Assembly: GCA_963829585.1 (NCBI GenBank)
Contig: CAWHJD010000024.1
Span: 62,001 to 126,000, forward strand
Origin: Sva-07 sp963829585
GTDB taxonomy: Bacteria > Actinomycetota > Acidimicrobiia > Acidimicrobiales > Ilumatobacteraceae
Length of the DNA stretch: 64,000 nt
Direction: 5' to 3'
In this document: in pieces, positions 54,368 to 61,965 of the stretch
Position numbering within the stretch: the first letter of the stretch is position 1
Layout: the number at the start of each line of letters is the position of its first letter
Notes under the pieces: generated by a model
Seen by the model: only the letters and a program-made list of their open reading frames with translations
Databases searched by the model: none
What the model was told of the DNA's origin: nothing
Position numbers and translations under genes: made by a program

Positions 54368-55190
54368 ATGAAGTCGATCCAACACACGTTGCGGCGCCGC
54401 TGGTGGGTGGTCGTGCTCGCGCCGGCACTGGTACTCCTTGCCACACTCTTCGCCCTTCCCGAGCTGGCTGTCGACTACAGGCGAGAGCGATCCTCTTCGT
54501 CCCGTCCGGCGCCGGGCAGGAGGGAGGACCCGGCGGCGCAAACGAGGCCGGACGTCTAGCTCAGCAGTACACCCGGCTGATCCCGGCCGACCAGCGGATC
54601 ATGCAGGGCGTCGCCGACTCCGTGGGAACCGACCTCGCGACCCGCGTTCCAAGCTGCACCTCGAGGCAATCCCCGACTCGTCACTCGTGCAGATCAGCTT
54701 CTCGGGCGCCACCGAGTCGGAAGCGGTCGCCGGACGTGACGCCGTCATCCTCGCGGTGACCGAGGGAGTGGAGCAGGTCGACACAGTGGAGCAGGTCGAC
54801 GGAGTGGAGCAGGTCGAGCAGAACGCCATTCCCCCGAACTTCCTCCAGGTCATCAGCCGCGACATCACGGCGGCGGAAGGATCAGGGCAATCATCGGCTC
54901 TGGGCATCGCCGCCCTCATCGGTGGCCTCGTATCGGCATCGGTGGTGCGATCGCGCTCGAGCGCTCCGACGTGCGCGTCGACGACATCGACCTCGCGGTA
55001 CACCGTACGGGGGTGCCGGGCTCCGATCTGGACGACATGCCGGATCAGTCGATCGTCGTCCTCATGCGACACTGGGCCGACTCGGTTCGACGAACCGGTC
55101 GAGACTGCGCTCCTGGGGGTGGAGCGTGGCGGGCACACCACGACGAACGCGGTCGCCCGGCGCCTCAGCGCCGTCCAGGAGCGTGTGTGA
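54368..55190 (+). CDS. Wzz-like chain-length/co-polymerase protein (frame-broken)
   Basis: ATG 54368 follows GGAGG. SIQHTLRRRWWVVVLAPALVLLATLFALPELAVDYRRE is a single membrane span flanked by Arg, the N-terminal mark of Wzz/KinA-type proteins. Next come AILFVPSGAGQEGG, NEAGRLAQQYTRLIPADQRIMQGVADSVGTDLA and SKLHLEAIPDSSLVQISFSGATESEAVAGRDAVILAV, the periplasmic-type coiled part. A second hydrophobic span is GIAALIGGLVS near 54900. The stretch 54768-54818 is a tandem 18-base repeat giving VEQVDTVEQVDGVEQVE. A cytosolic tail follows. Four or five frame changes. It would set polymer length with the Wzy-like protein. Confidence 0.6.
54768..54818 (+). repeat. Three tandem 18-base repeats in the Wzz-like gene
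   Basis: GTGGAGCAGGTCGAC occurs at 54768-54782 and 54786-54800, and with a last-base change at 54804-54818, spaced by 3 bases (period 18). They encode VEQVD-x repeats. In-frame, so slippage would change length by 6 residues at a time. Confidence 0.8.
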
Positions 55191-55891
55191 ATGGTCTGGG
55201 CAGCGAACGAGGCGACTCGAAGACACGCAGCGATTAGGAGAGGTTGGATGGATTTATGTGTGGTGGTGGGTAGATAGAGTGAGTGAGTGGGTGATGATGC
55301 GCGTTGTTTGGTGGTGCGGTGGGGGAGGGCGTGGAGAGTGATGGTTGCGAGTTGGATTGGGAATGGTGCTGCTGAGGTGGTGAGATGTGAGTGGTGGAGG
55401 AGGTGGTGCGAGCGTGACTCGCGAGGCGTGTCCCGCGAGAGGGAGGCCGTCGGACCGTTGTAGATAGAGTGCCGCCCGGCGACGTGATTCGCGCGAGCGC
55501 GCCGACGTCGCCGAGCAGGAGCCGTCGCGATGACCGGGCAGGCGATAAGAGCTGGTGATTGTCGTCGTGACGACTCTTCTGCGCCTGACAGAGGTCATAT
55601 AGATTAGAGAAGATGTGTGTGAGAGATGATGTTAGCGCTGGTATAAGTAGCTGGCATGGAATTAGATGTTGCAGATATGTTGCGGGGCGCGAGGATCGCT
55701 GCGCGCGCGGCGGACCGCTCGATCGCGGGCGAGCGCTGCGGCGAGTCGCCCATCGCTGCGGACGCGACCCCCGGCGTCGGCAAAGTGCGCCGTTGTCGCA
55801 TCGGCGGCCAGACGAGCTCGATCACACCTAGCTGGTCGTTGTGCTATTGACCGTGTTCGAGTGCTCGCTGTCCGCCCGAGCCGCCGTGGAG
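55191..55891. other. Anomalous 700-bp stretch without a credible gene; C-poor G/T-rich block
   Basis: No reading frame has family-like content across this stretch. From about 55240 to 55420 the plus strand is strikingly poor in C (3-4 per 60 bases) and rich in G and T/A (e.g. GTGGTGGTGGGTAGATAG), unlike the GC-balanced neighbours. A second A/T-rich patch (AGATTAGAGAAGATGTGTG) lies at 55600-55670. It may be a badly assembled stretch, a foreign insert, or a real G-rich regulatory region. A short ORF at 55656-55850 is not convincing. Confidence 0.55.
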
Positions 55892-57320
55892 ATGCCGTCG
55901 ACCCCCACCGGACCCGATACAGCGACACACGGGCCGGCGTCGTCATCCGACGAGAGCTTCCGCGACGTGGGCGTGCGCAGCGGAGTGCTGCTGTCGTCGC
56001 GAGGCGCTGGGAATGGTGATCCGGCTGGTCGGCGTGGTCGCGCTCACACGCATCATCGGGCCGGCCGACTACGGCCTCTACGACGGGTCGGTGGCGATCG
56101 CCCTCGGCGTGAACGCGCTCGCGGGAGGTGAGCACTGTTCTCGTCGCAGGTCGACGAACTCGATCAGAGGCGCTGCGACGAGGTGTTCACGTTCCTGGTC
56201 GTGGTCACGTCGGCGATGACGGTGCGTCGATCGCGTTGACCGGATCGTGGGCCGAGCCACCGGGTTCCGGTCTCACGCTGCAGGTGCTGCTCGTGTCGGT
56301 CCGGTGAGCGCACTGTGGGCTCCGGCACAGGCACTGCTCGAGCGGTCGTGCCGGTCGGACGGTAGTGCACCGATCGCCGGCGACGTGGTGCTGTCACCGT
56401 GGTCCGCTCCCCCTCGTCGCCGCAGGCTCGGTGCAGTCCGCGGTGATCGCTTCCATGCTGGCAGATGTATCTGCTGATCGGCAGCTGCCTACAGGACCGT
56501 AGGCCCGGCTGCGTTGGTCGATGCCGTCAACCGGAGCATCGTGCGGTTCGGTGCAGGCATCACCCTCGCGGACTGCCTGAAGCGGTTCGCGAGCTGGTGA
56601 ACCCGGTCGTCGTCGGCGCGATACGCGGGTGCGGCGGTCGTCGGCGTCGTCGCGCTCGCCTACCGCCTCGTCGAGACAGCGCTCGCAGTGTTGCGGGCCG
56701 GTTCACGGGTGGTGTTCGCCGGGCTGTCACGCAGAGAGCGTGATCCGAGGCAGTTCGGCACGATGCTCTCGGAGGCGATGGGATTGCAGACGCGGTTGCT
56801 GGGCCTGCTCTCGGTGCACTCTGCCTCACGGCGCCGACATTGGTGCCCCGCTGTTCGGCGAAGAGTGGACCGACGTGCTCGACGTGCTCCCCTGGCTCGC
56901 ACCGCGGCACTGACCATGGGCATCGCGTCGACGCTCGCCCACGGGTTGACGGTGTTGGGCCGCACCAGCCTCGTGGGCACCGTCGAGCTGTTACGGGTGC
57001 TGGTACTGCTGGCGGCCGCGGTGCCACTCGTCGCGATGCTGGGCGCACCCGGCTTCGGCATTGCCGGTGTTGTCGCTGTGGCACCGGCGCTGCTCTTCGT
57101 ACGTGAGGTCCGGCGGTACACCGAGCTCTCATGGGCCACGCCGATCGCCTGGCTGATCGGCTTCGGGCCCGTGATGTTCGCGCCCGTCGTGCTATCGCCC
57201 TGGCGCTTCCTGCTCGTCCTGCCGGTGTGCGCAGTCGTCCTGTCCGGGCACGGCCGTGCTCAGATCGACGCCCTGCTGCAAACTGTCCGGGCGATCGTGC
57301 GTCCCGGCGGCCGCGGCTGA
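55892..57320 (+). CDS. Polysaccharide flippase (Wzx-type oligosaccharide translocase), frame-broken
   Basis: ATG 55892 is an approximate start. Segments in succession are SFRDVGVRSGVLLSSRGAG, MVIRLVGVVALTRIIGPADYGLYDGSVAIALGVNALAGG (first helices, as in the PST/Wzx family), FSSQVDELDQRR, TFLVVVTSAMTV, LQVLLVSV, SRVVFAGLSRRERDPRQFGTMLSEAMGLQTRLLGLLSV, and, in the last frame, LTMGIASTLAHGLTVLGRTSLVGTVELLRVLVLLAAAVPLVAMLGAPGFGIAGVVAVAPALLFVREVRRY with the final helices. This succession fits a 12-14 helix flippase that moves lipid-linked repeats across the membrane. At least six frame changes. Product would not be made as read. Confidence 0.65.
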
Positions 57321-57376
57321 CGCCCGGCAGCACCCGGCCCGCTCGCACCCGATACCGAACTCGAGGAGATGAGCCG

Positions 57377-58685
57377 ATGGCGAAACCTGACGTCTCGCCG
57401 ACCACCGCCGACGCGACACCGACGTCCACCCCGCACTCGTCCACTCGACCCCGGGCGTGCATCGTTCGCCAGGTCGATCGCGTCGAGGTGGCCCTCGTGC
57501 GCGACAGCGAGGCGCTCGTCGAGGCGGGCTACGACGTCGACCTCGTCGTGATGCGTATCGACGACGACCACTACTGGTCCGACCTCCCACCGGGCGTGAA
57601 GGTCGTGACCTTGCCGGTGCGACGGGGACGGTCGGGAATCGGCGGGTACTTCGTCGACTACTTCGCCTTCCTCGTCATGGCCACGGTCGTCGTCGCCGCT
57701 CGGCACCTGCGCCGCCCGTACCGTCTCGTGCAGGCGGTGTCGCTCCCCGACCCCCTGGTGATCGTGGGGCTCATCCCGAGACTCCTCGGTGCCGCCGTAC
57801 TCCTCAAGGTGGCCGAGCCGACCCCGCAGCTGAGCCAGTCGTTGGGCCAGCCGGAGTGGCTCCAACGGTTGCTGGGGAGACTGCAGATCTGCGTCGGCGC
57901 GACGGGCGGACCATGTGTTCACCGTGACCGAGGAGTTGGCCGACGATCTCGCCTCACGAGGTGTCGACCGTTCGAACATCAGCGTCGTGCTGAACGTGCC
58001 GGCCCCCTCGATGGCGTCGGCCGGCACCGGTGCGGACCCCGATCCTGACCTGTTCACCGTGATCAGCCACGGCTCGATCTTCGAGCGGTACGGCCATGAC
58101 ACGATCGTCCACGCGATTGCGTTGGCGCGTCCGTCGGTGCCTCGGATCCGGCTCGTCCTCACCGGCGACGGACCCCACCGGAGTCACGTGGAATCGTTGA
58201 TCGACCAACTCGGAATCTCCGACGTCTGCGAACACCATCGATGGTTGTCGTTTCCCGATCTCGTCACGCTGCTCGAACGGTCCGACGTGGGCATCGTGGC
58301 GCAGCGAGCCAACCCGTACTCCCACCTCGTGAACACCACCAAGATGTTCGAGTTCCTCATGATGGGGGTGCCGGCCGTGTGTACTCGGCTGCGCGCGACC
58401 GAATCTCTGATCCCCGAATCGGATGGGGTCGTGGCCTACTTCGACGCCGACGACGAAGTGGAGTTGGCCGAGCTGCTGGTCGAACTCGCCGGATCACCGG
58501 CCCGGCGCGCCGTGATGGCCGCACGGGGTCGGGATCTGACCGACCGCTTCGGAGCGCACGTGCAGCGCCGGATCTACCTCGAGGCGGTGCGCAGCGCCGT
58601 GGAACATCGACACGCCGGGACGCGAGACGACGATCACGTCACCACGCAGACCGACACCCCACTCAGAATTCCGGGTTACCGGTGA
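57377..58685 (+). CDS. GT4-family glycosyltransferase (one frame change)
   Basis: ATG 57377 after GAGGAG. First half: RACIVRQVDRVEVALVRDSEALVEAGYDVDLVVMR, with a membrane-associated stretch (YFAFLVMATVVVAARHL) and AVSLPDPLVIVGLIPRLLGAAVLLKVAEP. Near 57905 the frame moves; the rest reads HVFTVTEELADDLASRGVDRSNISVVLNVPAPS and VISHGSIFERYGHDTIVHAIALARPSVPRIRLVLTGDGPHR, with the donor-site Glu motif KMFEFLMMGVPAVCTRLRATESLI. That is a complete GT-B glycosyltransferase 4. It overlaps the end of the opposite-strand gene by 23 bases (58663-58685). Last gene of the polysaccharide cluster. Confidence 0.85.
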
Positions 58686-59112
58686 TCTCGCGGACGAACA
58701 CGAGATTGCCCACGTTGGTCGCCAACGTCTGACACTCGAGTTCGGCCACGGCGCCGTCGCCGAAGTCGAAGCGCAGCTGCGCCGTCGCCTTTCCCGGCGT
58801 CGCAGTGATCTGCACCGCCGAGCGGTCCCAGATGCCGACCGGCTCCTTCAGCTTCCACGAGAATCCCGACTTCACCTTGAACGCGTAGAGCCGGGTGTCG
58901 CTCGCCCCCAGGATCGTGTTCTCCGGGAAACCCGGTGCGGCTTTCTTGGCGTCGCCGTGGGCGGCCAGGCTCGCTCCGGCAGCGAACCCGCCGGTGAGGT
59001 TGGCGCCCATCTGACCCTTGCGCTGGAAGATCGCGGCGCTGGTGATCGGCTCCGGCACGGCCCCCTGGATCAGCTCGAGATTCTTCTGGTGATACTTCTC
59101 CGCCATGCCCAT
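58663..59112 (-). CDS. Hypothetical actinobacterial protein
   Basis: 149 residues, or 147 from the second Met. It has the form AEKYHQKNLELIQGAVPEPITSAAIFQRKGQMGANLTGGFAAGASLAAHG, then SDTRLYAFKVKSGFSWKLKEPVGIWDR and a beta-rich end (VQITATPGKATAQLRFDFGDGAVAELECQTL). The beta-sheet part resembles PH-like membrane-binding folds that occur in actinobacterial proteins of unknown role. The N-terminal Gly/Ala stretch (AAGASLAAHG) is short for a membrane span. No function is assigned. Convergent, overlapping the GT4 end by 23 bases. Confidence 0.7.
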   Translation of the reverse strand: MGMAEKYHQKNLELIQGAVPEPITSAAIFQRKGQMGANLTGGFAAGASLAAHGDAKKAAPGFPENTILGASDTRLYAFKVKSGFSWKLKEPVGIWDRSAVQITATPGKATAQLRFDFGDGAVAELECQTLATNVGNLVFVREITGNPEF

Positions 59113-59203
59113 CGGCGCACCGTAGCCCGCATCGGAGTGATCGGCCCGCGGGGAGCAGGTCGTTGTCGAACTGTCGATCAGCAGCGCTGCCCGGAGCAGA
59201 CGC

Positions 59204-59461
59204 TCAGGGAGCGTCCGACGTGTCGTCGGGAGTGGGATCCGGGGGAAGGTTCGACCCTGGCTCCAGTGACACCGCCGGTCCAGGTGCCGGTGTCACGCTC
59301 GGGACCCCAACCGGACCGGATCCCGGCGGGGTCGGATCGGCGTCGTCGTCGCCGCATGCAGCGAGCGCAAGGCCGACGACGAGGACCGCCGCCAGTCGGC
59401 GGCGCGGGGAGAAGGCCCGGTCGGTGAGGGTGGAGTCGTTTCGGTCACGTCGAAGAGACAT
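59204..59461 (-). CDS. Small Pro/Asp-rich lipoprotein
   Basis: 85 residues from ATG 59461. A signal with lipobox (LAAVLVVGLALAAC, Cys about residue 37) is followed by an acidic, Pro-rich tail of about 48 residues (DDDADPTPPGSGPVGVPSVTPAPGPAVSLEPGS). No domain is recognised. Such short surface lipoproteins are often unstructured. Codon use resembles neighbours. Confidence 0.6.
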   Translation of the reverse strand: MSLRRDRNDSTLTDRAFSPRRRLAAVLVVGLALAACGDDDADPTPPGSGPVGVPSVTPAPGPAVSLEPGSNLPPDPTPDDTSDAP

Positions 59462-59550
59462 GACGGACACCTACCCACCCCGGACTCGGCTCACTCGCCG
59501 GCTGCGCGATGGCGGGGTTGGAACCGACGTGGAGCGGGTACGTGAGCGCG

Positions 59551-59793
59551 ATGGATGTCACCGTCATCGTCATCGCCATCGTCGCCACAGCAGTGGTGGT
59601 CGGATGGTTCTTCGCGACGCGTCACGTGCCCGAGCGGGCCGCATCACACCACGACGACGTGGTGGCCGGACGCACGACATCCGACGATCTGTACGGTGGG
59701 GCGGACCGGCCCGCCGGTCCCGACGCGGAAGCCACCGACCCCGACATCCTCGGCGGCGACCAGTCGCCCCCGAACTCCGGCGGTGCACGGTGA
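59551..59793 (+). CDS. Small single-span membrane protein
   Basis: 80 residues from ATG 59551: MDVTVIVIAIVATAVVVGWFF is one membrane helix, followed by RHVPERAASHHDD and an acidic Gly/Asp/Pro-rich cytosolic tail (GGADRPAGPDAEATDPDILGG). No homologue recognised. An upstream in-frame GTG (59509) is possible but gives a less natural N-terminus. Function unknown. Confidence 0.5.
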   Translation: MDVTVIVIAIVATAVVVGWFFATRHVPERAASHHDDVVAGRTTSDDLYGGADRPAGPDAEATDPDILGGDQSPPNSGGAR

Positions 59794-59844
59794 TCCGATC
59801 CGGGAGCCAGCTCCGGCCGCCCCACACGTCAGATCGTCAGCCGT

Positions 59845-60066
59845 TCAGTCGTCCGTCGTGATCCCGGGTGCCAGCGTCGTGGCGCTGGGGTCGTCGTCGG
59901 GAACGATGCTCGCGGGCACATCGAGTTCGACGTCGTCGTCGATGTCGACGTCATCGTCGTCGGAGCCGCAGCCGACGACCGCGACGCCTCCGAGCGTCAG
60001 TGCGGTCGCTGCCACGAGCAGGCGGACGCCACCACGGCGGCGGGGATGTCTGGTGGTGTAGTTCAT
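59845..60066 (-). CDS. Small highly acidic lipoprotein
   Basis: 73 residues from ATG 60066. NYTTRHPRRRGGVRLLVAATALTLGGVAVVGC is a signal with lipobox, followed by an Asp-rich tail (GSDDDDVDIDDDVELD) that could bind cations such as Ca2+. A second small lipoprotein of the same general design lies 600 bases away (59204-59461) on the same strand. No domain recognised. Confidence 0.55.
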   Translation of the reverse strand: MNYTTRHPRRRGGVRLLVAATALTLGGVAVVGCGSDDDDVDIDDDVELDVPASIVPDDDPSATTLAPGITTDD

Positions 60067-60161
60067 GCCCGTCGGTACCACGCCCCGTGCAACACGAAAC
60101 ACGAGAATCGTCCACGGACGGTTCGGGCGGATCATTGGCAGCATGGTGGTCCTGATGAACG

Positions 60162-60281
60162 TTCCACGCAGACGCGCCTGCGTCGGACGACACCGTCGAA
60201 CACGCGCGCTGGATCCCCGTCGCTGACCTCGTCGACGACGTTCAGGTCCGAAAGGTCATCGAGGCCCTGCGTTCGAGATGA
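60162..60281 (+). pseudogene. Possible remnant of a NUDIX-type C-terminus
   Basis: 39 codons read FHADAPASDDTVEHARWIPVADLVDDVQVRKVIEALRSR and stop, with no start codon and two stops just upstream. EHARWIPVADLVDDVQVRKVIEAL is like the last helix of NUDIX hydrolases. Only a fragment remains, and the match is weak. Part of the otherwise gene-free stretch 60067-60480. Confidence 0.25.
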
Positions 60282-60480
60282 CATGGCCGGTCGAGGGATG
60301 GACAGGAGGTCGGTCCGTGCGTCGCTGACCGGCGAGGGAGCCACGGCCAGTGGCCGTCGAGGGACGGCGCAACGCGACGTGTCGCCGAAGAGAACATGGC
60401 TGCGCGACGCGCACTAAGCTGGCCATGTCACACGACGGGTGCCTGACATCAGCCCTCGTCGCAGGACGAAGGAGCGGAGC

Positions 60481-61965
60481 ATGGCGACGCAAATCGCGCC
60501 GGAAGACCTCACCTGGTTGCTGATGGACGAGCCTCGCAACCTCATGCAGGTGAACTGCCTCATCGGCTTCGACGAGCTGCCGGACGTCGAGGTCTTCGCC
60601 GATCTCGTCATGGATCGCATGGTCCGCAAGTACCGGGTCCTCTCCCAGGTGGCCGTCCAGCGCCACGGCGTCTGGATGTGGGAGGACGACGTCGACTTCA
60701 CCATCGACCGGCACGTGCGCCGAGTGGTCCTCGACGACGCCGACGCCGAGACGGTCCGGGCCTACGTCTCCGCCCAGCTCTCGGTTCCGTTCGACCGCTC
60801 CCGGCCGTTGTGGGAGATCCAGATCCTCGCCGGGCCGGACGACAGACGTCCGGACGGCTACATCTACAGCAGATTCCACCACGGGATCGGCGACGGCATC
60901 AGGCTGGTGCAGATGCTCCTCGCCATCTGCGACCCGGCCGAGGGTGCCGCGCCCGAGCCGGTCGGCCGCAACATCGAACACCGCCACCCGCTCGAACGCG
61001 TGCTGCACATCGTCGAGCAGACGGTGAGCGCCACGTTCGACTACGTCGGGCACGCGGGGCGGGAAGTGGCCTCGGCGGGGCGCACATTGCTGACGACCGA
61101 TCCGCGCGAGCTCCCCCACCACGTCGGCGAGGCGTTGAACCGGGTCCGGCATCCCGACGAGTTCATCGACGCCCTCACCGGGATCGCTTCGGTCGACAAC
61201 GCGGTCGCCAACTCCTGGCGCGAGCTCGGCCGGATGCTGCTGTCCGACGGTCACGACGCCGAGGCGTGGAGCGGCCACGCCGGTGTCGACAAGTCGGTCG
61301 CCTGGGCCGAGGGCATCCCACTCGACGGCCTCCGCGCTGCCGCCCACGCCCACGACGCCACGCTGAACGACGTCCTCCTCGCCGGGGTCTCCCTGGCGCT
61401 CACCGAGTACCTCGCCGAGCGTCGGATCACCGAGGTCACCGACCTGTCCTGGATGATGCCGGTGTCGCTGGAACCGATCGACGCCGCACTGCCGGACCGG
61501 CTCGGCAACCACTTCGTCGTCGTGATGCTGTCGATGCCGCTCGGCATCTACGACCCGGGGGAACTGATCGACGAACTCCACCGACGCACGACGCGGCTCA
61601 AGCACTCCGTCGAGCCGATGGTCGCCTTCGGATTCCAGCGGGTCATCGCCGAGTCGCCCTCCGCGGTCTCCCGTCGCGTCACCAAGTTCTTCACCGGCAA
61701 GACGATCGGACAGCTCACCAACGTCCCGGGCCCGCGGGTGGCGATGACGCTGGCCGGAGTGCCGGTGCGTTCGATCCTCGGCTGGGTGCCGACGTCGGGT
61801 GACCAGCCACTCGGTGTCTCCCTGTTCAGCTATCACGGCACGCTCAGCGTCGGCGTCGCGACCGACGCCCGGATGATCCCCGACCCGGTGCACCTCGTCG
61901 ACCTCGTCCAGCAGCATCTCGCCGAGCTCGCCGAGCTCGCCACCGAAAAGGTCGGACAGCCGTGA
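60481..61965 (+). CDS. WS/DGAT wax-ester synthase / acyl-CoA:diacylglycerol acyltransferase
   Basis: 494 residues from ATG 60481 (GAAGGAG upstream). The catalytic motif HHxxxDG is FHHGIGDGIR at residues 133-139. The N-terminal PLxW-type element is SRPLWEIQIL and the C-terminal conserved NVPGP is LTNVPGPRVAM. These three mark the WS/DGAT family that joins acyl-CoA to an alcohol (wax ester) or diacylglycerol (triacylglycerol). Its stop overlaps the GTG of the acyl-reductase-like gene (GTGA at 61962-61965), so both are made together; the reductase product aldehyde/alcohol is a natural acyl acceptor route. Confidence 0.93.
   Translation: MATQIAPEDLTWLLMDEPRNLMQVNCLIGFDELPDVEVFADLVMDRMVRKYRVLSQVAVQRHGVWMWEDDVDFTIDRHVRRVVLDDADAETVRAYVSAQLSVPFDRSRPLWEIQILAGPDDRRPDGYIYSRFHHGIGDGIRLVQMLLAICDPAEGAAPEPVGRNIEHRHPLERVLHIVEQTVSATFDYVGHAGREVASAGRTLLTTDPRELPHHVGEALNRVRHPDEFIDALTGIASVDNAVANSWRELGRMLLSDGHDAEAWSGHAGVDKSVAWAEGIPLDGLRAAAHAHDATLNDVLLAGVSLALTEYLAERRITEVTDLSWMMPVSLEPIDAALPDRLGNHFVVVMLSMPLGIYDPGELIDELHRRTTRLKHSVEPMVAFGFQRVIAESPSAVSRRVTKFFTGKTIGQLTNVPGPRVAMTLAGVPVRSILGWVPTSGDQPLGVSLFSYHGTLSVGVATDARMIPDPVHLVDLVQQHLAELAELATEKVGQP

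Noticed and set aside
55656..55850. A 64-residue ORF with a PGVGK sequence, possibly a P-loop kinase fragment.
   Set aside because: Too short, no Walker context, and located in the anomalous stretch; the resemblance is by chance.
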